Shown here: positions 6,309 through 12,291 of the stretch, piece after piece
Numbering within the stretch: position 1 is the first letter of the stretch
Layout of the letters: each line of letters starts with the position of its first letter
Assembly: GCA_023423835.1 (NCBI GenBank)
Contig: JAFAEW010000059.1
Coordinates: 1-12,291 of the forward strand
Origin: Bacteroidota bacterium
GTDB taxonomy: Bacteria > Bacteroidota > Bacteroidia > Chitinophagales > Chitinophagaceae
DNA: 12,291 nt
Reading direction: 5' to 3'
Translations under genes and position numbers: made by a program
Notes under the pieces: generated by a model
What the model was told of the DNA's origin: nothing
The model's database searches: none
The model's input: the letters and a program-made list of their open reading frames with translations, nothing else

Positions 6309-7253
6309 ATGGATATTTCGATTGTAATACCCCTTTTTAATGAGGAAGAATCTCTTCCGGAATTAACAGCCTGGATCGAGAGGGTGGTAAATGCCAACCA
6401 CTTCAGCTACGAGATCATTTTTGTGGATGATGGCAGTACCGACGACAGTTGGGAAGTAATCGTGAAACTTTCCGAAAGAAACCCAAATGTCAAGGGAATA
6501 AAATTTCAGCGTAACTACGGAAAATCGGCCGCTTTGAATGAAGGATTTAAGGCATCAAAAGGCGATGTGGTAATCACGATGGACGCAGATATGCAGGATT
6601 CTCCCGATGAAATTCCGCAGTTGTATCACATGGTAAGAGAAGATGGATACGATCTTGTTAGCGGATGGAAAAAAGTGCGATACGATAATAAGCTAACCAA
6701 AAACCTTCCTTCAAAAGTCTTCAATTCGGCCGCCAGAAAAATGTCGGGCATCCAACTGCACGATTTCAACTGCGGACTAAAAGCCTATAAGAGAAAAGTG
6801 GTAAAGAATATTGAAGTGTATGGCGAAATGCATCGCTATATTCCCGTTCTTGCCAAATGGTCGGGATTTAAAAATATTGGCGAGAAAGTGGTTGAACACC
6901 GGGCAAGAAAATACGGCGTTACAAAATTTGGATGGAGTCGTTTCATCAACGGATTTCTTGATCTGATCACCATCACTTTTGTCGGCAGATTCGGAAAAAA
7001 ACCGATGCACTTTTTTGGTCTCTTCGGAACCCTCTGTTTTCTTTTCGGTTTTGGAATCAGCGCGTTTCTGATTCTGGCAAAAATATTTTCCGACAATTAC
7101 GCTTTGACAAACCGACCCGCGTTCTATGTGGCGCTTACCCTGATGATCATTGGAATGCAATTGTTTCTGGCGGGATTTGTTGCAGAGCTCGTGTCAAGAA
7201 GTTCGGTTGAACGAAACAGCTACCTCATCGAAGATAAATTGGGATTGCGATAG
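6309..7253 (+). CDS. Family 2 glycosyltransferase, DPM1/GtrB-like, with two membrane helices
   Basis: GT-A fold glycosyltransferase, 314 residues, likely transferring a sugar from a nucleotide donor to a polyprenyl phosphate on the cytoplasmic face of the inner membrane. Seen in order: IPLFNEEESLPEL (7-19), VDDGSTDDSW (39-48), FQRNYGKSAALNEGF (66-80), MDADMQDSPDEIP (91-103, carrying the metal-binding DxD), NCGLKAYKR (154-162) and HRARKYGVTKFGWSR (197-211). Two hydrophobic helices follow at about 232-258 and 271-295. This architecture matches bacterial polyprenyl-phosphate glycosyltransferases of the GtrB/ArnC/DPM1 type. The donor sugar is not predictable. It starts 3 bases after the DUF4199 gene and abuts the next glycosyltransferase gene, which probably works in the same pathway. 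Confidence 0.92.
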   Translation: MDISIVIPLFNEEESLPELTAWIERVVNANHFSYEIIFVDDGSTDDSWEVIVKLSERNPNVKGIKFQRNYGKSAALNEGFKASKGDVVITMDADMQDSPDEIPQLYHMVREDGYDLVSGWKKVRYDNKLTKNLPSKVFNSAARKMSGIQLHDFNCGLKAYKRKVVKNIEVYGEMHRYIPVLAKWSGFKNIGEKVVEHRARKYGVTKFGWSRFINGFLDLITITFVGRFGKKPMHFFGLFGTLCFLFGFGISAFLILAKIFSDNYALTNRPAFYVALTLMIIGMQLFLAGFVAELVSRSSVERNSYLIEDKLGLR

Positions 7254-8399
7254 ATGGCGAAGGTAATCATCATTGGACCGGCTTATCCGCTCAGGGGCGG
7301 ACTTGCCTCCTTCAATGAACGCATGGCCCGGGAATTTTCCAATGAAGGCGATGAAGTGCTTATCTACACTTTTTCTCTTCAATATCCGGGCTTTCTTTTT
7401 CCGGGTACAACTCAGTATTCTACCGCAAAACCGCCGGCTGACCTCGATATCAAAGTGGCAATAAACTCCGTAAATCCTGCCAATTGGATCAGCACGGGCT
7501 ATCGCTTAAAAAATGAAAAGGCCGACATCATCGTAGTAAGATATTGGTTGCCGTTTATGGGCCCGGCATTGGGAACCATCCTGAGAATTGCGCGAAAAAA
7601 TAAAAAGACAAAGATCATTACAATAGCCGACAATGTATTACCACATGAGAAGCGGCCCGGCGACAGCCTGTTTACGAAATATTTTATCAGGCCGGTTGAC
7701 GCTTTCATCACAATGAGCGACAAGGTAATGACAGATCTCAGAACGTTTACCAATAAGCCAGCTTTAAAAGTCGTACATCCGCTATATGATAATTTTGGAG
7801 AGAAGATCGACCTCTCCACTGCAAGAAGATTTCTTGGCATCGAAAATGAAAAAAAGGTCATCCTTTTTTTTGGATTCATCCGAAAGTATAAAGGACTGGA
7901 TATTTTGCTGCGGGCAATGAAAATATTGAAGGATGAAAATGCATTGCCCGATCTGAAACTGCTCGTAGCAGGAGAGTTTTATGAAGACAAAAAATTTTAT
8001 GACGAGCTGATATCGACACTCGGCATTGAAGATCGCCTGATTTTGAAAACAGATTTCATTGCCGATGAAAAAGTGAAATATTATCTCAGTGCCGCAGATT
8101 TTGTGATTCAACCTTATCGCAATGCCACACAGAGCGGCGTTACTCCCCTCGCCTATCATTTTGAAAAGCCGATGCTTGTAACCAATGTAGGCGGGCTTCC
8201 GGATCTCGTTCCAAATGGAAAAGCCGGACTTGTTTGTGAACCGGATGAAAGCGCGATTGCAGCAGGAATCAGAGAACTGTATGCTTTGGGACCGGAATAT
8301 TTTTTAGCCGGACTCGTAGAAGAAAAAAAGAAATACAGTTGGAAGAACCTGATAACAGCAATCAAGGATCTGGGAGGAATATCAAGAGGGAAGAACTAA
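7254..8399 (+). CDS. GT-B fold glycosyltransferase (family 4-like)
   Basis: Probable cytoplasmic glycosyltransferase of 381 residues. The N-terminal acceptor domain begins VIIIGPAYPLRGGLASFN (4-21) with the Gly-rich loop of GT4 enzymes. The C-terminal donor domain has VILFFGFIRKYKGLDILLRA (202-221), LLVAGEFYED (236-245), YYLSAADFVIQPYRNATQSG (276-295), and KPMLVTNVGGLPDLV (305-319). In the usual EX7E position the first Glu is replaced by the Gln of NATQSGV (Gln293), and eight residues later there is Tyr301. I recall the TQSGV variant from a subset of GT4-like proteins, so activity is likely retained. Its ATG follows the stop of the preceding gene with no gap, implying co-translation with the GT2 enzyme. 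It is the last gene of the operon, convergent with tRNA-Leu. Confidence 0.88.
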   Translation: MAKVIIIGPAYPLRGGLASFNERMAREFSNEGDEVLIYTFSLQYPGFLFPGTTQYSTAKPPADLDIKVAINSVNPANWISTGYRLKNEKADIIVVRYWLPFMGPALGTILRIARKNKKTKIITIADNVLPHEKRPGDSLFTKYFIRPVDAFITMSDKVMTDLRTFTNKPALKVVHPLYDNFGEKIDLSTARRFLGIENEKKVILFFGFIRKYKGLDILLRAMKILKDENALPDLKLLVAGEFYEDKKFYDELISTLGIEDRLILKTDFIADEKVKYYLSAADFVIQPYRNATQSGVTPLAYHFEKPMLVTNVGGLPDLVPNGKAGLVCEPDESAIAAGIRELYALGPEYFLAGLVEEKKKYSWKNLITAIKDLGGISRGKN

Positions 8400-8410
8400 G
8401 ATAAAAAAAG

Positions 8411-8494
8411 TGCCCGGGACTGGATTCGAACCAGCACATCCTTGCGAACGCTGCGACCTGAACACAGTGCGTCTACCAATTTCGCCACCCGGGC
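8411..8494 (-). tRNA. tRNA-Leu (anticodon CAG), no encoded CCA
   Basis: Reading the minus strand from 8494, the acceptor GCCCGGG (8494-8488) pairs with CCCGGGC (8418-8412), followed by discriminator A. The D-arm is TGGCGAAATTGGTAGACGC. The anticodon stem is CTGTG/CGCAG around loop TTCAGGT (8462-8456), giving anticodon CAG. A class II variable arm, CGTTC-GCAA-GGATG, is present, and the T-arm is GCTGG-TTCGAAT-CCAGT. The bases after the discriminator are CTT, so CCA must be added post-transcriptionally, unlike the nearby tRNA-Pro. A run of seven T follows 1 base after the discriminator and may aid termination. It decodes CUG. Confidence 0.97.
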
Positions 8495-8511
8495 TCCACA
8501 AAACGGGATTG

Positions 8512-8541
8512 CAAATATAGCATTTCCACGTTACCAACAAA
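8512..8541 (-). promoter_or_regulatory. Complete Bacteroidota-type promoter for tRNA-Leu
   Basis: On the minus strand TTTG (8541-8538) is followed after 18 bases by TATATTTG (8519-8512). Both halves match the -33 TTG / -7 TAnnTTTG consensus at a permitted spacing. The predicted start is near 8507, about a dozen bases upstream of the mature tRNA 5' end at 8494. It lies just after the stop codon of the LuxE-like gene, so the tRNA can be transcribed independently of it. Confidence 0.75.
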
Positions 8542-8542
8542 T

Positions 8543-9523
8543 TTAAATTGTCAACAAACTGCAACCTCTCAGATCGCTGTTATCTCTGCGGCCAATTACC
8601 TCAAAACTTCCATCCTCATACACCACTCCTAAATCATCAGTTGCGATAAACGAAGCTGAATAAACATTGGCAAGATCAATCACATTCAATATGCCCCTTC
8701 CCCTTAATTTCAACTTCAACGGATCTTCTTCCTCTCTTATTAAAACTTTCATCCAGGGTGGACAGAAAAAACGGCCATTTCCGGTAGAATAAGCCTGGCT
8801 CAATAATTCTGTCATCCCATATTCGGAGTGAATATTCGTTAAGCCAAATTGCTGTTGCAGTATTGCATGCACTTCCGCCCTTGTCATCTCCGTTCTTCTG
8901 CCTTTCATTCCGCCGGTTTCGATTACGGTAGTATTCTTCAACTTCATTGGAACTTGTTCAGCGAAATCGAGCAAGCCGAAAGTGGCGCCAATGAGCCAGG
9001 TTTTCTGATTTTTCGATTCCAGCTTGGTCAATACTGCCTGCAGTTTTTCAAATTCATTCAGGTAGAAGCCGCTTTCGATGCATGCGCTTCTTTTTATCAA
9101 ACCGTCAACCATTACCACCAGTGATGAATGTTGCCGTTCGAGGTATGATGGTAACAATCCAATTATACACCAGTCTTTCACATCGCCATAAAATAACCGG
9201 AACGCTTTTAAATAGCTTTCTTCATACAAACTACCGTTTAAAACGTGGTGATAACTGTTGATCGTTTGAGTGGTTCCACTGCTTTCAAAAACATAATCCG
9301 CCTTTCCGGTGCCGCTCACCACCTTGTGGGTCTTGAAAAATGAGATCGGAAGAAAAGGAATGTCTTCAAGCCTTTTAATCGTGGCAATATTCATCCCCAA
9401 TAATTCGTTCCATTGCCGGTAGACAGGATTGTTATCAAACTGGAATTGCATCACCTGCCGCGCCTTTTCTTCAAATGAGATTGTGTCGGGAAAAATATTG
9501 TTAACAATTGCGGGCGATTCCAT
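8543..9523 (-). CDS. LuxE/PaaK-like acyl-protein synthetase
   Basis: Member of the ANL adenylating superfamily related to LuxE acyl-protein synthetase and phenylacetate-CoA ligase, 326 residues. Such enzymes activate a carboxylic acid with ATP as an acyl-adenylate and pass the acyl group on. Visible motifs: the ATP loop SSGTTQ (81-86), ETGGMKGRRTEM (202-213), SEYGMTELLSQAY (233-245, the YGxTE adenylate motif), ATDDLG (294-299) and GRRDNSDLRGCSLL (311-324). The protein ends just after that motif and has no full ANL C-terminal lid domain, as in LuxE. Cys321 near the C-terminus could be the acyl-accepting cysteine known in LuxE, but that mapping is my inference. No luxCD reductase or transferase partner is nearby, so bioluminescence is not implied. 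The start at 9523 is divergent from the lipoprotein gene. Confidence 0.85.
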   Translation of the reverse strand: MESPAIVNNIFPDTISFEEKARQVMQFQFDNNPVYRQWNELLGMNIATIKRLEDIPFLPISFFKTHKVVSGTGKADYVFESSGTTQTINSYHHVLNGSLYEESYLKAFRLFYGDVKDWCIIGLLPSYLERQHSSLVVMVDGLIKRSACIESGFYLNEFEKLQAVLTKLESKNQKTWLIGATFGLLDFAEQVPMKLKNTTVIETGGMKGRRTEMTRAEVHAILQQQFGLTNIHSEYGMTELLSQAYSTGNGRFFCPPWMKVLIREEEDPLKLKLRGRGILNVIDLANVYSASFIATDDLGVVYEDGSFEVIGRRDNSDLRGCSLLTI

Positions 9524-9544
9524 AGAGTGTTTAATTGTTTTAGC

Positions 9545-9552
9545 TAAATTTG
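9545..9552 (+). promoter_or_regulatory. TAAATTTG, probable -7 element of the lipoprotein operon
   Basis: Exact match to TAnnTTTG, 17 bases before the lipoprotein ATG at 9570, in the 46-base divergent gap. The upstream -33 TTG is not evident at the right spacing. Confidence 0.45.
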
Positions 9553-9569
9553 AACCGAAAGTAAAATAA

Positions 9570-10022
9570 ATGAAAGCAAAATTATTAATAGTATTGGGAA
9601 TTGCATTTGGATTGGCTGCCTGTCAGAAAGATAAGTTTAACACTGTACCCACTTTAACTTTTGAAGGTGTGAATACCCAGGAATTGCGCCCTAATGAGGG
9701 AATCATTTTCAAATTCCGCTTTACCGATAAAGAAGGCGATATCCAGGACTCGATGTTTGTTCAAAAGGTTACTAAAAATTGTGAGAGAAGCGATTTTGAT
9801 GCCTTATATCCCCTTCCTTCTGACTTTCCGGAACGCCGCAACAGTGAGGGTGAAATTGAAGTGCGCTATGCATACGGCTCAGGTTTCATTTATCCCCCGA
9901 TAGCAGAACCGCAGTGCGAGGGTCAGAATGATACCTGCGTTTTCAGGTTTGCTCTCAAAGACAAGGCAGGTAATACGAGTGATACCGTATCCTCACCGCA
10001 AATTATTCTGATAAAAAGATAA
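9570..10022 (+). CDS. Small lipoprotein, possible Ig-like fold
   Basis: Probable lipoprotein of 150 residues; I do not recognise a named family. A type II signal peptide (MKAKLLIVLG…) ends in lipobox Leu15-Ala-Ala-Cys18, followed by Gln-Lys-Asp. The mature part is beta-rich. Two similar segments, FKFRFTDKEGDIQDS (47-61) and FRFALKDKAGNTSDT (125-139), look like strand-turn elements of Ig-like or cadherin-like repeats, with acidic residues that might bind calcium. Three further cysteines (71, 116, 123) could form a disulfide. It is likely anchored in the outer or inner membrane facing the periplasm. Its stop codon abuts the ATG of the UbiA-like gene, so the two are probably co-translated and may act together. 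Confidence 0.78.
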   Translation: MKAKLLIVLGIAFGLAACQKDKFNTVPTLTFEGVNTQELRPNEGIIFKFRFTDKEGDIQDSMFVQKVTKNCERSDFDALYPLPSDFPERRNSEGEIEVRYAYGSGFIYPPIAEPQCEGQNDTCVFRFALKDKAGNTSDTVSSPQIILIKR

Positions 10023-10934
10023 ATGCTCAAACGCCTTGAATACTTTATTTTTTACGGTAACTATTTTTATGGATTCTGTACCGTAGGTCTTGCGATTGAA
10101 GCGTCAATGCAACAGGAGGTTGCACTTAATTCACCCTATTTTTATATAATATTATATTGCAGCACGGTGATCTTTTATACCGTTGCTTATATACAGGAAG
10201 AAAAAACTTCTTATGTCAACCGTCGCAGCCAATGGTACGGTGAAAATGCGAAAATGATTCGCTTTACGCAGCTGTTGCTGCTGATTTTGAGCATCCTGAT
10301 TTTTTTGAATTTATTATATACTTTTCATCAAAATGTCAAATTTATAAGCTGGCCGCAAATCATCCCGCTCATCTTTACAGCCGCTATTGCGATGGCCTAT
10401 TACGGATTCTCCATTGGGAAAAGAACTGTCAGCACGAGAAATACGGGTTGGTTTAAACCCTTTGTCATCGGATGGGTATGGGCGGTGGTGGTAACCTATC
10501 TGCCTGTTCTCTGGCACCAGGTAGAAGCAGGCGAGCATTACAACCTTAGCCAGATAAACCTGTGGTACTTTCTGAAAAATTTTATGTTTATCAGCCTGCT
10601 TGCAATTTTATTTGATATAAAGGACTTCGCGGCCGATCACAACCAGAAATTGAAAACATTTGTTGTAAGGTATGGCATTCTCAAAACCATTTATTTCATC
10701 ATTCTTCCTCTGGTATTGATCGGGTTTTTATGTTTCATCATCTTTGCATTATTGCTTGATTTTCCTCTAATTGTAATAATTATCAACAGCATTCCCTTTA
10801 TCCTGTTAATAATTGTAGCCTGGAGTATGCAACGTACAAAACCGATTATCTATTATCTTGCAGTAATTGATGGCCTCATGCTGTTGAAAGCTATCTGTGG
10901 AATTACGGCGATGCTGCTAATACGAAAATTTTAA
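10023..10934 (+). CDS. UbiA-like polytopic membrane protein with incomplete Asp motifs
   Basis: Multi-helix membrane protein of 303 residues resembling UbiA-family prenyltransferases, which join a polyprenyl diphosphate to an aromatic or lipid acceptor. About eight hydrophobic segments lie near 38-57, 80-100, 110-130, 144-163, 182-198, 219-241, 245-268 and 276-298. Best family evidence: the second Asp-rich motif DIKDFAADHNQKLKTFVVRYG (starting Asp198), comparable to DxxD…KT-x-x-x-x-x-G in UbiA, and KPFVIGWVWAVVVTYLP (145-161). The first motif, normally NDxxDxxxD with a trailing Arg, is replaced by YTVAYIQEEKTSYVNRRSQ (52-70), with Glu59/Glu60 but no Asp. The protein may therefore be inactive, use another substrate, or be only distantly related. 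It abuts the lipoprotein stop and is 6 bases upstream of the M42 peptidase gene. Confidence 0.7.
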   Translation: MLKRLEYFIFYGNYFYGFCTVGLAIEASMQQEVALNSPYFYIILYCSTVIFYTVAYIQEEKTSYVNRRSQWYGENAKMIRFTQLLLLILSILIFLNLLYTFHQNVKFISWPQIIPLIFTAAIAMAYYGFSIGKRTVSTRNTGWFKPFVIGWVWAVVVTYLPVLWHQVEAGEHYNLSQINLWYFLKNFMFISLLAILFDIKDFAADHNQKLKTFVVRYGILKTIYFIILPLVLIGFLCFIIFALLLDFPLIVIIINSIPFILLIIVAWSMQRTKPIIYYLAVIDGLMLLKAICGITAMLLIRKF

Positions 10935-10940
10935 ATTGAA

Positions 10941-12074
10941 ATGAAAGAACAACAAGAACAAAAAGAGCAGAACGGACAAAAGGAACAACAACCGGTTTTT
11001 TCCGGCAAGTCATTGGAATTTTTAAGAAATTATATCAATAACCCTTCACCGGTGGGGTTTGAAAGTGGCGGACAAAAATTATGGCTTGAATACCTTAGCC
11101 CATATATTGATTCTTCCTTCGTTGATCCTTATGGAACGGCGGTAGGAATCATCCATCCCGGTCAGGAATTTAAGGTTGTGATTGAAGCGCACGCGGACGA
11201 AATAAGCTGGTTTGTTAATTACATCAACGATCAGGGACTCATTTACCTGAAACGTAATGGTGGCGTTGATCACCAGGTGGCACCGGGAAAACGGGTGATC
11301 ATTCACGGTAAAAAAGGACCGGTAAAAGCGGTTTTCGGATGGCCTGCCATTCATACGCGGTTGAGCAGCGGTGATCAGAAAGAGCCGCAGCCAAAGGTTG
11401 AAAACCTCTTTCTTGATTGCGGAGCCAGAAATAAAAAGGAGATTGAAAAATTAGGTGTACATATCGGAGCAGTAGTTACCTATGAAGAAGGGTTTGATGA
11501 GCTGGCAAACGACTATTATATCGGCCGTGCTTTTGATAACAGGATCGGCGGTTTTATGATTGCAGAAGTTGCCAGGCTTTTGAAAGAAAATAATGTTCAG
11601 CTTCCCTATTCTCTATATGTTGTGAATGCCGTGCAGGAAGAAATTGGATTACGGGGCGCCGAAATGATTGCAAGGAGAATCAAACCAAATGTGGCTATCG
11701 TAACCGATGTTACCCATGACACACAAACACCGATGATCAATAAAGCCATCGAGGGCGATATCAACTGTGGGCAGGGTCCTTCACTGGCATACGGACCGGC
11801 GATTCAGAATAAGTTGTTGAACCTGGTTGAAACAGTTGCTGACGAAAATGAAATTCCGGTGCAATGGCGTGCCCTGAGCAGAAGTACAGGCACCGATACC
11901 GACAGTTTTGCTTACGCAAACGATGGCTGTCCTTCCGTTCTCATTTCAATTCCCCTGCGCTACATGCATACACCGGTGGAGATGTTGCACAAAAGCGATA
12001 TTGAAAACACGATCCGGCTGATGTATCAAACCCTTTTGAAACTCACGCCCGATACCAATCTCAACTATCTATAA
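10941..12074 (+). CDS. M42 family metallo-aminopeptidase
   Basis: Cytosolic co-catalytic metal (Zn/Co) aminopeptidase of the M42 (FrvX/YsdC/TET-like) family, which trims N-terminal residues from peptides and usually forms a dodecameric tetrahedral shell. All expected residues can be seen: AHADEISW (83-90, ligand His84 and Asp86), DNRIGG (199-204, bridging Asp199), QEEIGLRGA (232-240, catalytic Glu233 and ligand Glu234), TDVTHDT (255-261, ligand Asp256) and MHTPVEM (342-348, ligand His343). Length is 377 residues. It is slightly extended by an N-terminal tract of about 18 residues made almost only of Lys, Glu, Gln and Asn; no later Met could serve as a start before the conserved domain. It is probably last in the lipoprotein/UbiA-like operon; a housekeeping peptide-recycling role is likely. 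Confidence 0.93.
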   Translation: MKEQQEQKEQNGQKEQQPVFSGKSLEFLRNYINNPSPVGFESGGQKLWLEYLSPYIDSSFVDPYGTAVGIIHPGQEFKVVIEAHADEISWFVNYINDQGLIYLKRNGGVDHQVAPGKRVIIHGKKGPVKAVFGWPAIHTRLSSGDQKEPQPKVENLFLDCGARNKKEIEKLGVHIGAVVTYEEGFDELANDYYIGRAFDNRIGGFMIAEVARLLKENNVQLPYSLYVVNAVQEEIGLRGAEMIARRIKPNVAIVTDVTHDTQTPMINKAIEGDINCGQGPSLAYGPAIQNKLLNLVETVADENEIPVQWRALSRSTGTDTDSFAYANDGCPSVLISIPLRYMHTPVEMLHKSDIENTIRLMYQTLLKLTPDTNLNYL

Positions 12075-12093
12075 CAACCGAATGCATTTTGAG

Positions 12094-12119
12094 ACCGGAA
12101 GAATCGTCTTTCTTCCGGT
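12094..12119 (+). terminator. Hairpin after the M42 gene, probable terminator
   Basis: ACCGGAAGAA (12094-12103) and TTCTTCCGGT (12110-12119) form a perfect 10-bp stem with a 6-base loop, 20 bases after the stop codon. The downstream tract is only weakly T-rich (TGGTATTT), so it may terminate inefficiently or act as a 3'-end stabiliser. Confidence 0.65.
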
Positions 12120-12208
12120 TGGTATTTAAATTGTAAACAGATGTAGAAATTTCCGGCTTAAATGAACCTTAAAAGGATAGCCTTAAATTCGGGTTTTTCA
12201 AAAATTGT

Positions 12209-12216
12209 TAAGTTTG
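12209..12216 (+). promoter_or_regulatory. TAAGTTTG, probable -7 element of the last gene
   Basis: Exact TAnnTTTG match, 21 bases before the ATG at 12238, downstream of the hairpin that ends the preceding operon. No TTG at the -33 position is evident. Confidence 0.45.
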
Positions 12217-12237
12217 CCGGATCAGCAAAAGCAAAAA

Positions 12238-12291
12238 ATGAAGATAAAAATCGCGATATTGGACCTCTATGAAGGTGTGGCGAATGAGGGA
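12238..12291 (+). CDS. Start of a gene cut by the window edge; possibly class I glutamine amidotransferase-like
   Basis: Only 18 codons are present (MKIKIAILDLYEGVANEG). The hydrophobic first strand followed by DLYEG-x-x-NEG resembles, from memory, the N-terminus of Bacteroidota class I glutamine amidotransferase-like (GMP synthase-related) proteins, but the catalytic Cys and His are outside the window. The ATG follows an A-rich run and a TAAGTTTG promoter element, which supports the start. The product is tentative. Confidence 0.5.
   Translation, partial: MKIKIAILDLYEGVANEG

Noticed and set aside
6777..7160. 127-codon minus-strand frame
   Set aside because: It is antisense to the well-supported GT2 glycosyltransferase and has no recognisable domain.
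8543..9523. Bioluminescence-type fatty acid reductase system, given the LuxE-like protein
   Set aside because: There is no LuxC reductase, LuxD transferase or luciferase nearby. LuxE-like proteins of this kind are widespread in Bacteroidota without luminescence.
1..12291. CRISPR arrays, insertion sequences, integrase-linked attachment sites, phage or defence genes
   Set aside because: I saw no spaced direct repeats, transposase or integrase motifs, or target-site duplications. The two tRNA genes are intact, with no adjacent integrase or duplicated 3' end.

Overview
This window looks like a chromosomal segment of a Bacteroidota bacterium, most likely in or near the Chitinophagales/Sphingobacteriia. 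The evidence is a PorT-type outer-membrane barrel protein, signal peptides cleaved just before Gln (…KA|Q, …TA|Q), a DUF4199 membrane protein, a LuxE-like acyl-protein synthetase, several TAnnTTTG promoter elements typical of the Bacteroidota primary sigma factor, and starts that mostly lack a Shine-Dalgarno sequence. I see no mobile element, phage gene, CRISPR array or evident horizontally acquired block. Coding density is high and there is no gene-free stretch over 300 bases; the longest gap is the 214-base divergent region at 2991-3204.

Layout. On the left are an outer-membrane beta-barrel protein (89-730, +) and, convergent to it, a small helical protein (800-1099, -), a secreted two-domain protein (1173-2231, -) and the phospholipid-synthesis acyltransferase PlsY (2316-2990, -). 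A divergent gap leads to a Gfo/Idh/MocA oxidoreductase (3205-4188, +). Next comes tRNA-Pro(GGG) (4316-4392, +) with a very clear intrinsic terminator.

The centre is a tight four-gene + strand operon (4519-8399). It encodes a dihydroorotase homologue that has lost all of the expected metal ligands, a DUF4199 four-helix membrane protein, a DPM1/GtrB-type family 2 glycosyltransferase with two C-terminal membrane helices, and a GT-B fold glycosyltransferase. The junctions are a 1-base overlap, a 3-base gap and a 0-base gap. The glycosyltransferases suggest cell-envelope glycan or glycolipid synthesis; the dead dihydroorotase is the odd partner.

On the minus strand follow tRNA-Leu(CAG) (8411-8494), with a full TTTG-N18-TATATTTG promoter, and a LuxE/PaaK-like acyl-protein synthetase (8543-9523). 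Divergent from it is a compact + strand trio: a small lipoprotein (9570-10022), a UbiA-like polytopic protein that keeps only the second Asp-rich motif (10023-10934), and an M42 metallo-aminopeptidase with a Gln/Glu/Lys-rich N-terminal extension (10941-12074). The window ends in the first 18 codons of another gene at 12238, possibly a class I glutamine amidotransferase-like protein.

Most of the window is ordinary core genome. The observation most worth following is the dihydroorotase-like pseudoenzyme at the head of an envelope glycosyltransferase operon. The UbiA homologue with an incomplete active site is second.
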